Source: an uncultured Legionella sp. (lineage in GTDB: Bacteria > Pseudomonadota > Gammaproteobacteria > Legionellales > Legionellaceae). From it: DNA of 12,144 nt. Within the stretch, counting starts at the first letter, position 1, and every line of letters begins with the position of its first letter. A program made the translations under genes and the position numbers. Below the pieces are notes generated by a model. It was not told where the DNA came from. It was given only the letters and a program-made list of their open reading frames with translations, and made no database searches. Shown in pieces: positions 6,796 through 12,144 of the stretch. Location: positions 1-12,144 of the forward strand of contig CAISKC010000492.1 of the NCBI GenBank assembly GCA_903885895.1, read 5' to 3'.

Positions 6796-7410
6796 ATGAG
6801 AAAACAACTTTTACACCCTCGTACTGCAGCAATTAATCAAAAACAAAAAAATCAATCTAAAAAAATTCGTTTAGATGTATTGCGTTGGTTACAAACCACA
6901 TTTCCTGCTGCTTTTGATAACCGTACGCAAATTCGCCCGCTGAATGTTGGAATTATGAATGAAATTTTAAGCCATGCGGAGGACGCTGCGAAGTTGGGGA
7001 TATCTAAATCAAAATTGCGCGAAGCGGTCGTTTTGTATACGCGACGCTTGGATTATCTGGCTTGTTTGAAAGCACGTGAGTTACGAATTGATTTATTGGG
7101 TAACGGCAGTGAGTCTGTGAGTGAAGAAGATGCGGAGTCTGCGGCTTTAAAGATCAAGAAACGAGTTGAGAAATCCATAAAAAATGCTAAAAAACTGTCA
7201 AGTATTATGCCGGAGGCGAGTGGTCGCGCAAAAATCATATCGATGGTGGGACGGAATGATGGTGAGCGATTCGTAGCAGATACGGCTGCAGCACGTAGTG
7301 TATCCGTCACGCGTAAACAGAGCCGGGCCTATGATCCTGAAGTGGTTGCACGTTTGAAAGAAAAATTGGGGTTGTCACAACAGAAAACAGATTTGTTTGA
7401 AGATGCTTAA
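6796..7410 (+). CDS. proQ: ProQ/FinO-domain RNA-binding protein
   Basis: RNA chaperone of the FinO/ProQ family, which binds structured small RNAs and 3' ends of mRNAs. The domain spans about residues 26-103 of 204 and shows the family pattern: DVLRWLQTTFPAAF, then RPLNVGIMNEIL, SKSKLREAVVLYTRRLDYL and R-I-D-L-L-G-N. A basic ~25-residue N-terminal arm (many Lys/Gln/Asn) precedes it. The ~100-residue C-terminal part holds a charged KIKKRVEKSIKNAKK helix and a short YDPEVVARLKEKLGL helix; I see no sign of the Tudor-like C-terminal domain of E. coli ProQ. In this it is closer to a minimal FinO-domain protein such as Legionella RocC. Start ATG 6796 has AAGGA seven bases upstream. It is divergent from the dapB operon and is followed by a separate promoter at 7444, so it appears to be a single-gene unit. 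Confidence 0.88.
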   Translation: MRKQLLHPRTAAINQKQKNQSKKIRLDVLRWLQTTFPAAFDNRTQIRPLNVGIMNEILSHAEDAAKLGISKSKLREAVVLYTRRLDYLACLKARELRIDLLGNGSESVSEEDAESAALKIKKRVEKSIKNAKKLSSIMPEASGRAKIISMVGRNDGERFVADTAAARSVSVTRKQSRAYDPEVVARLKEKLGLSQQKTDLFEDA

Positions 7411-7443
7411 GGCCTATTATCAGCTTGAATCAAAAACTTTCAG

Positions 7444-7472
7444 TTGAAAACCCAGTACCCATCGAGTAAAAT
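7444..7472 (+). promoter_or_regulatory. Sigma70-type promoter for the glycosyltransferase-cls-hda unit
   Basis: TTGAAA (7444-7449), 17 bases, TAAAAT (7467-7472): each hexamer matches consensus at five of six positions with ideal spacing. Transcription would begin near 7479, about 22 bases before the ATG at 7501, leaving just room for the GAGGAT ribosome binding site at 7490-7495. This is the best promoter match in the window. Confidence 0.65.
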
Positions 7473-7500
7473 TGCGCTACGCAAAAGCTGAGGATAGTAT

Positions 7501-8988
7501 ATGAAGCCTACGCTCCAACCCCCTGTGCATATTTGGATGCCTGTTTGGGCGTTTACGCTTGGCTTATTTCTTATCGCATTTATTTTGCCGTTGACACGAG
7601 AAGGCATGGCTTGGGACGGTATATGTTATGCGGCTATTGCCAAGAATTTGAGTCTGGGGCATGGTAGTTTATGGAAACCCTTTTATACGCAAATTACGTT
7701 CCCTACTTTTTATGAACATCCTCCGTTGGCAATTTATTTCCAATCACTGTTTTTTAAACTGTTTGGTCAAGGGTTTGGTGTAGAGCAATTTTACTCATTT
7801 TTAATGGCATTGGGTCAGTTCTCACTGATGGCATGGTATTGGGTGAAAAAAGAAGGGGCCTCTTTCTCTGGTCTGGCTTGGTTGCTGTTATTATGGTTAT
7901 TGGTCCCTTTAAATTACTTATATCTCAAAAACTTTTTAGTAGGGACATTAGCGTTTTTTACGACCTTAGCAACCATGTTACTGCTGAATAAAGCTAAGTC
8001 AAGGCCCATGTTTTTTATGCAATATATGGCGGCTGCAGCCGCTATATTGATTGCCTTTTTTTGCGACGGGCCTACCGCTTTCTTTCCAATAGCCGTCCCA
8101 TTGGTACTGGCTTTGTTGGGGATACAGACTTCGATTAAAAGCGGTTGTCTCAAAATGCTTTGTTTGATTAGCATGCTTGCAGGTTTATTTGTCGGCTTTT
8201 TTTATTTAGAGCCTCAAGCTCTCTTCAATACCAAAAAGTATTTAGATCAACAGGTTTTAGCATCGATAGTGGGAGAACGAGACCTTCTTTATACTCATTT
8301 CAAGCATCTATCCATTGTGATTTGTTATCTTAGATATTATATTGGAGTGAGTGTGTTTGCTGTTTTTATTATGGCTGTGGCATGTAGGATAAATGGTTCT
8401 GATTTTCGAAAAATATTTATGGCTGGTATAAAGGATCAAACATTTTTATTGTTTTTTGTTTTATCGCTGATTTCTTCTTTGCCTGTGGGAATTAGTCATA
8501 GACAAGCAACACGTTATATCATGCAGTCTGCGCCCTTTTTTACTTTAGCAATGATGAAATTAAGTTTTGAGTCATTTCAGGTGATTTTGACTTATTGTGT
8601 AACGAAAGTATCTTTTTTTAAAAAAATCACGTATATGTCATATGTGTTTTTTGGTATATGTATGGTAATTGTGATGAGCCTTGCTGCGGGATATAATCGA
8701 GATCAGACGTTAATCCAGGATGTTGATTATCTTGTACGGCATGTCAAAACCAACAGTATTATTTCGACCTATCCTTCCGCTTCAACTAGTTATTCGGACT
8801 ACGGAGTGTTTGTTGATAAATTGGCCATGGTCCAAGCACATTTGGCACGTAAATCAATGATTTTACTTTCTCCGGAGATAGGGCATCATTATTTTTTATC
8901 GTTAAAAGGGGATCCTATTCCAGCGCAATATCAGTTGATACCGTTCCCTTTATCTAGTTTTAATTTGTCAGAAAAAATGACGTTATGA
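7501..8988 (+). CDS. GT-C fold membrane glycosyltransferase (PMT/ArnT-like)
   Basis: Polytopic inner-membrane protein of 495 residues resembling the dolichyl/polyprenyl-phosphate-sugar glycosyltransferases (PMT_2, ArnT-like), which move a sugar from a lipid phosphate carrier to an acceptor such as lipid A, O-antigen or protein on the periplasmic side. After a first membrane helix (about 14-31) comes REGMAWDGICYAAIA with the family's acidic residue at Asp39; the adjacent acidic residue of ArnT is glycine here. Then come FYEHPPLAIYF (70-80) and, later, ATRYIMQSAPFF (336-347), which resembles the RY...P motif of the family. I count roughly 9-11 membrane segments, followed by a ~95-residue soluble C-terminal part from about 400. 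Start ATG 7501 has GAGGAT six bases upstream. The gene overlaps the next one as ATGA. Donor and acceptor cannot be named from sequence. A near-perfect palindrome lies at 8020-8049 within the gene. Confidence 0.82.
   Translation: MKPTLQPPVHIWMPVWAFTLGLFLIAFILPLTREGMAWDGICYAAIAKNLSLGHGSLWKPFYTQITFPTFYEHPPLAIYFQSLFFKLFGQGFGVEQFYSFLMALGQFSLMAWYWVKKEGASFSGLAWLLLLWLLVPLNYLYLKNFLVGTLAFFTTLATMLLLNKAKSRPMFFMQYMAAAAAILIAFFCDGPTAFFPIAVPLVLALLGIQTSIKSGCLKMLCLISMLAGLFVGFFYLEPQALFNTKKYLDQQVLASIVGERDLLYTHFKHLSIVICYLRYYIGVSVFAVFIMAVACRINGSDFRKIFMAGIKDQTFLLFFVLSLISSLPVGISHRQATRYIMQSAPFFTLAMMKLSFESFQVILTYCVTKVSFFKKITYMSYVFFGICMVIVMSLAAGYNRDQTLIQDVDYLVRHVKTNSIISTYPSASTSYSDYGVFVDKLAMVQAHLARKSMILLSPEIGHHYFLSLKGDPIPAQYQLIPFPLSSFNLSEKMTL
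8020..8049. repeat. 30-base imperfect palindrome inside the glycosyltransferase gene
   Basis: The core GCGGCTGCAGCCGC (8029-8042) is a perfect 14-base palindrome. It is flanked by CAATAT (8020-8025) and ATATTG (8044-8049), which are also complementary once the unpaired ATG and T next to the core are set aside. It encodes the Met-Gln-Tyr-Met-Ala-rich membrane segment around residues 174-183. It may be fortuitous, since a 14-base palindrome is expected about once in a window this size. Confidence 0.5.
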
Positions 8989-9539
8989 AACAAATCCCTA
9001 ATTTATTGACATTAATTCGCCTGTTATTGGTGATACCGTTTTTGGTTTGTTTATTTCATAAACAATTTACGTACGCTTTTTATATTTTTCTAATTGCTAG
9101 TGTGACCGATGCATTAGATGGTTGGTTGGCACGTGGCTTTTCTTGGCAGAGTGATGTTGGCAGAGTGATCGATCCCTTGGCGGATAAATTGTTGATATCG
9201 GCAAGTTTTGTGAGCTTAGCGCTTCTAAAGGTTTTACCTTGGTGGTTAGTACTCCTTATTTTTGCCCGAGACCTGACTATTTCTTTAGGGGTGATAGCTT
9301 GGTATATTTGGATTTCTAAAAAGCCGACTTTAAAACCAACTTATATCAGTAAAGTGAATACAGTGTTGCAATTGCTGTTAGTGATGTTCTGCATGTATGA
9401 TCTAGCATTTGGTTTACGTAACGCACAATGGATACCCGTTTGCGTGTTCTTGACTGCCGTGACGACCAGCATCAGTTTTGTTGATTACGTCTGGCACTGG
9501 GGGAAGAAAGCGTGGCAACAAAGGGTTTCTCGCAAATAA
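8985..9539 (+). CDS. CDP-alcohol phosphatidyltransferase, probable cardiolipin synthase (CMP-forming)
   Basis: Integral membrane phospholipid synthase of 184 residues. The CDP-alcohol phosphatidyltransferase signature is complete: D42, D45-G46, A49-R50, G59, D63 and D67 in TDALDGWLAR...GRVIDPLADK. The six or so hydrophobic segments fit the family fold. PgsA (CDP-diacylglycerol + glycerol-3-phosphate) is the default name for such proteins, but the segment ARDLTISLGV (94-103), and especially LKPTYISKVNTVLQ (116-129), matches my memory of mitochondrial CRLS1-type cardiolipin synthase, which joins CDP-diacylglycerol with phosphatidylglycerol. The IIISALREW segment of E. coli PgsA is lacking. I therefore favour cardiolipin synthase. 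Start ATG 8985 overlaps the preceding stop by four bases and has little ribosome binding site of its own, implying coupling. Its 3' end overlaps the hda start by 28 bases. Confidence 0.85.
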   Translation: MKQIPNLLTLIRLLLVIPFLVCLFHKQFTYAFYIFLIASVTDALDGWLARGFSWQSDVGRVIDPLADKLLISASFVSLALLKVLPWWLVLLIFARDLTISLGVIAWYIWISKKPTLKPTYISKVNTVLQLLLVMFCMYDLAFGLRNAQWIPVCVFLTAVTTSISFVDYVWHWGKKAWQQRVSRK

Positions 9540-10228
9540 AACAGCAATTGGTTTTGACGGTGCCATACAATGATGAAACCAGTTTTGCGGATTTTTGTTG
9601 GACGGGAAATGAATTATTGCAGCAGCAGATTTTGTCTATCTTGCCAGAAAAAAAAGAGCGCTTATTCTATTTATGGGGGAGTACCGGCTCCGGAAAATCC
9701 CATATTTTGCAGGCCGCTTGCCAAGCAATGTCACAAGTTGGACATGCGGTTGCTTATCTCCCCTTAAAGCTCTTACAAGATTGGGACCCTGCTATTTTAG
9801 AAGGTATGGCGGATCATGATTTGGTCGCAGTGGATGATATTGATGCTATCGCAGGTAATGTTGCTTGGGAGGAAGCGTTGTTTCATTTGTATAATCGCTT
9901 ACAAACACAACAAAATATCTTATTGGTGACTGGCCAAGTACCACCTGCTGTAACACCAATTCGTTTACCCGATTTACGTTCGCGTTTAGCTTTTGCTTTG
10001 GTTTTACAAATTCATGAGTTAAGCGATGATGATAAGATTCACACACTTCAAGGACATGCAAAAAAGCGTGGTTTAGAACTACCTACTAGCGTAGGTCAAT
10101 ATATTATTAACCGCTGTGCACGCAATATGCATGATTTACAAGCCATTTTAGAGCGCTTGGATCATGCGTCGTTGGTGGCGCAGAGGAAATTAACCATCCC
10201 GTTTGTGAAAGAGGTTTTAGAGGTTTAG
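9512..10228 (+). CDS. hda: DnaA regulatory inactivator Hda
   Basis: AAA+ protein related to DnaA that, together with the DNA-loaded beta clamp, stimulates ATP hydrolysis by DnaA and so prevents re-initiation of replication. The 238-residue length agrees with family members. Features: an N-terminal clamp-binding motif QLVLTV (12-17, compare QLSLPL in E. coli), Walker A GSTGSGKSH (56-64) with intact lysine, Walker B LVAVDDI (104-110), sensor-1 segment LLVTG, the arginine-finger region LPDLRSRL (152-159, Arg158), and a C-terminal RKLTIPFVKEVL block nearly identical to E. coli. The start is GTG 9512 with a GGGGGAAG purine tract upstream, inside the end of the cardiolipin synthase gene; later in-frame TTG codons would remove the clamp motif. 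Its stop overlaps the stop of the convergent membrane protein gene (four shared bases). Confidence 0.93.
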   Translation: MATKGFSQIKQQLVLTVPYNDETSFADFCWTGNELLQQQILSILPEKKERLFYLWGSTGSGKSHILQAACQAMSQVGHAVAYLPLKLLQDWDPAILEGMADHDLVAVDDIDAIAGNVAWEEALFHLYNRLQTQQNILLVTGQVPPAVTPIRLPDLRSRLAFALVLQIHELSDDDKIHTLQGHAKKRGLELPTSVGQYIINRCARNMHDLQAILERLDHASLVAQRKLTIPFVKEVLEV

Positions 10229-11691
10229 AGTCGGCTGCCTCTATTCGGTGTACCGCCGACACGTTGTGCCTCTGCCTCATTGTCAAATACCAATCTAGCT
10301 TGTTGTATGGGGGTGTGGGTGTGCTGTCCATGGAGGCTTTTGCGTCGGTCTGGGTACATCATGCTATATTGTGAAGTAGAAAGAGATTGCGCCGATGGAC
10401 TTGGGGTAACAGCTTTTTCATAGCAACGAACGCATGTATCAAGTTCTTTTTTGCCGTTTTGTAGTACGAAAGGGGTTTGCGATAAAATTTCTATGATATC
10501 AGTTCGTAAATTGTTCTGAGTCTGTTCGTCTTGGAATCGACTTAATACGCTCATGGCATATTGCTGAAATTCAGCTTTGTCAGCTTCTATTTTGCCTGCA
10601 GGGTTAGATTCTGGTGACGTATAAATACCCAGTACGGCGAGTTGCTCTGCGTCGGCAGATCGATGTTTGATAAGACTGATACAATAATCTTTGATTAAGA
10701 AAGCGAGCCACATTGAGAGCATGTAAGCCATGGTTAAGATCACACTGGGTGCTAAGAGTGTCCAAGCCAGAACTAACGAGCTGATGGTGGTCGCATAAAT
10801 AAGCCGGATCAGAAAAAAATGTTTATTACGTTCGCACTCTTTTTCGTAACGGGCTCCCCACGCTTTGCCATGCACATCATTAGCTTGTGGTGCGCCAGGC
10901 TTCTCGGATTTTTGCGTGTGATAAGAATAGATACTTTCAACAATACTGACCAATGAACTAATGATAAAAATAGTAGCGGGGACCCAAGATAACGTTCCTG
11001 CGGCCCAATAAGTAATTAAGTGCGCTAGGAAATTGAGCGCGATAGCAATAGTACGGAAAAATAAGTTCCGAGTTCGTTCTTCAGAAGGATCTAAGCCATA
11101 TTCGAAGGTGCTGTTCAAGTAATACAGGATTAAAATGAGTTGCATCCCCATACCAATGATGGGCAAATTATTTAATTGCACCACATAATGGTACACCCAG
11201 TGATACACAACGGGCATCATATCTATGATCCAATCAATCGCCATCCAAAAATACTGAGGTTGCAAATAGCTGAAACTCAGAACGCCAATTGAAAGCAAAA
11301 GCGGTCGGTAAGCATAATTGAACCAGTGCACGTTAGGATAGGATTCATCAATGAGTTCTACTAAATAGTCTAGGTTTTTTTCTTTTTGTTTGGTTAAAAG
11401 CTCGTAAAGTGAATTGATGCCCAGATTGGTATAATGAGTCTTATGAGTCGGCAATTTAAGATGATTTAGAATTCTGATAATGTCAGGATCCAAGGTTTCA
11501 TCGGTTGCATTATCGAACAAAGGAATGTTTTTGGCGAAAGTTTTTGCATCAATTTTGATAAGGCGATAGGTACAGGCCAAGCGAATATCATGCTTAGTTT
11601 GGGCGACATTATTGGTACCGTTTAGATAGTGTACAATCGCTGCTTTAAAAAGCTGACGATTTTCTTCGGTAGAAATAAAAACTTCAGGCAT
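10225..11691 (-). CDS. Polytopic membrane protein of unknown function, 488 residues
   Basis: I do not recognise the family. The protein has a soluble N-terminal part of about 125 residues, then hydrophobic segments at about 129-145, 148-170, 176-193, 210-230, 236-256, 292-314 and 316-343, and a soluble C-terminal region of ~145 residues. A charged hydrophilic loop (about 257-291) divides the membrane part. The extreme C-terminus (about 429-488) is rich in Ser, Thr, Pro, Gln and basic residues and is probably disordered; a small acidic patch (FDNEAEAQ) lies near the end. No signal peptide or catalytic motif is apparent. Start ATG 11691 has no good ribosome binding site but sits about 22 bases after a candidate promoter. 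It ends exactly against hda, with the stop codons interleaved. In an intracellular bacterium, a membrane-embedded secreted effector is one possibility; an ordinary inner-membrane protein is equally compatible. Confidence 0.85.
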   Translation of the reverse strand: MPEVFISTEENRQLFKAAIVHYLNGTNNVAQTKHDIRLACTYRLIKIDAKTFAKNIPLFDNATDETLDPDIIRILNHLKLPTHKTHYTNLGINSLYELLTKQKEKNLDYLVELIDESYPNVHWFNYAYRPLLLSIGVLSFSYLQPQYFWMAIDWIIDMMPVVYHWVYHYVVQLNNLPIIGMGMQLILILYYLNSTFEYGLDPSEERTRNLFFRTIAIALNFLAHLITYWAAGTLSWVPATIFIISSLVSIVESIYSYHTQKSEKPGAPQANDVHGKAWGARYEKECERNKHFFLIRLIYATTISSLVLAWTLLAPSVILTMAYMLSMWLAFLIKDYCISLIKHRSADAEQLAVLGIYTSPESNPAGKIEADKAEFQQYAMSVLSRFQDEQTQNNLRTDIIEILSQTPFVLQNGKKELDTCVRCYEKAVTPSPSAQSLSTSQYSMMYPDRRKSLHGQHTHTPIQQARLVFDNEAEAQRVGGTPNRGSRL

Positions 11692-11719
11692 GATAGGGTA
11701 CTTTTAAAAATGATTGCTA

Positions 11720-11748
11720 ATTGTACATTAAATTAAATTTAAAGTCTA
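11720..11748 (-). promoter_or_regulatory. Candidate promoter for the 488-residue membrane protein gene
   Basis: On the minus strand TAGACT (plus-strand 11743-11748) and TACAAT (11720-11725) are separated by 17 bases; matches to consensus are 4 of 6 and 5 of 6. The start would be near 11713. The 73-base gap is very AT-rich, with no stem-loop plus T-tract, so read-through from yhbY is also possible. Confidence 0.45.
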
Positions 11749-11764
11749 TTACACGTCAATAAAA

Positions 11765-12034
11765 TCATATTTCAGGATTTTTACGGTATATGGTTGCAAT
11801 ACGACCCACAATTTGAACGATATCAGCTTGGGTTGCGCCGCATAATTCCTGCGCTATGGTCTGCCGATCCGTTTTCTGTTCGCCCATTAGTTTGATTTTT
11901 ATCAATTCATGGATGGTGAGCGCTTCGTCAGTCGCTGCAACTAAATTTGGGGTTAACCCTTTGTTGCCCATTAGAATCACGGGATTTAGATGATGTGCTT
12001 GCGCTCTTAGCGCTTTTTTTAATGTATTATTCAT
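11765..12034 (-). CDS. yhbY: YhbY family ribosome-associated RNA-binding protein (CRM domain)
   Basis: Small CRM-domain (CRS1-YhbY) protein that binds pre-50S ribosomal particles and probably helps large-subunit assembly. The 89-residue product consists of a single CRM domain: LKKALRAQAHHLNPVILMG at the N-terminus, the RNA-binding GxxG loop GNKG (23-26), HELIKIKLMG, and a C-terminal VQIVGRIATIYRKN strand-turn segment matching the E. coli VQVIGKTLVLYR block. Length is normal (E. coli has 97). Start ATG 12034 gives the expected N-terminus, although no good Shine-Dalgarno is visible. A TGTAATAAT extended -10-like element on the minus strand (plus-strand 12079-12087) may serve as promoter, but no -35 supports it. 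In many gammaproteobacteria yhbY is divergent from rlmE-ftsH; a plus-strand promoter upstream fits that arrangement here. Confidence 0.93.
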   Translation of the reverse strand: MNNTLKKALRAQAHHLNPVILMGNKGLTPNLVAATDEALTIHELIKIKLMGEQKTDRQTIAQELCGATQADIVQIVGRIATIYRKNPEI

Positions 12035-12109
12035 AGGTATGATAGGTGTCGAATGCTACGTCTGACCAACAATGATGAATTATTACACGTTTTGCTGTAA
12101 AAGGATAGG

Positions 12110-12138
12110 TTGTTCCGGTATGATATGCGTTTTATACT
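12110..12138 (+). promoter_or_regulatory. Candidate plus-strand promoter leaving the window (possibly rlmE-ftsH)
   Basis: TTGTTC (12110-12115) and TATACT (12133-12138) are spaced by 17 bases, with 3 of 6 and 5 of 6 consensus matches. It would start transcription near the right edge. No coding start is visible before the window ends. The suggested target is an inference from the usual yhbY neighbourhood. Confidence 0.4.
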
Positions 12139-12144
12139 GTAAGC

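Noticed and set aside
7472..7484. Small hairpin TTGCG-CTA-CGCAA after proQ, considered as a terminator
   Set aside because: The stem is short with no T-run, and it overlaps the -10 and start region of the next promoter.
12039..12067. TATCAT on the minus strand as a -10 for yhbY
   Set aside because: It would put the transcript start inside the start codon and has no -35 match.

Overview
The window reads as a gene-dense stretch of a moderately AT-rich gammaproteobacterial chromosome. The pairing of cytochrome c4 with a divergent engB, the short DapB, the FinO/ProQ protein, Hda with an intact Walker A motif, and two large proteins I cannot place in any family would fit an intracellular-type lineage such as Legionellales (Legionella, Coxiella, Berkiella-like). 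This placement is inferred from gene content and remembered sequence resemblance, not from a search. I see no rRNA, tRNA, CRISPR array, insertion sequence or phage gene, and no intergenic gap longer than about 120 bases.

Left part (1-3340). The 3' portion of an unrecognised, probably helical protein enters from the left edge. It converges on a minus-strand di-heme cytochrome c4. The cytochrome is divergent from engB (ribosome-assembly GTPase), which is coupled through a TAATG junction to trmL (tRNA wobble-base 2'-O-methyltransferase).

Centre (3323-7410). A compact minus-strand operon runs from 6726 down to 3323: a small two-helix membrane protein that seems to start at a non-standard ATC or ATT codon, dapB (diaminopimelate/lysine synthesis), mmsA and mmsB (lower valine catabolism). 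Its last gene overlaps the end of trmL tail-to-tail. The operon is divergent from a proQ/finO-type RNA chaperone gene.

Right part (7411-12144). A good sigma70-type promoter at 7444-7472 drives a plus-strand unit of three overlapping genes: a GT-C membrane glycosyltransferase, a CDP-alcohol phosphatidyltransferase that looks more like eukaryotic-type cardiolipin synthase than PgsA, and hda, the DnaA-inactivating AAA+ protein. Hda ends four bases inside a convergent gene for an unrecognised 488-residue polytopic membrane protein. That gene is preceded by yhbY (ribosome-associated RNA-binding protein). At the right edge a plus-strand promoter points out of the window, which in many relatives would lead to rlmE-ftsH.

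The most interesting points are the cls-hda overlap, which puts two opposing inputs to the DnaA nucleotide state in one transcript; the probable ATC/ATT start of the small membrane gene; the loss of conserved glycines in the NAD-binding helix of MmsA; the joining of dapB to valine-degradation genes; and the two large unassigned proteins. No complete, clearly novel multi-gene system is evident.
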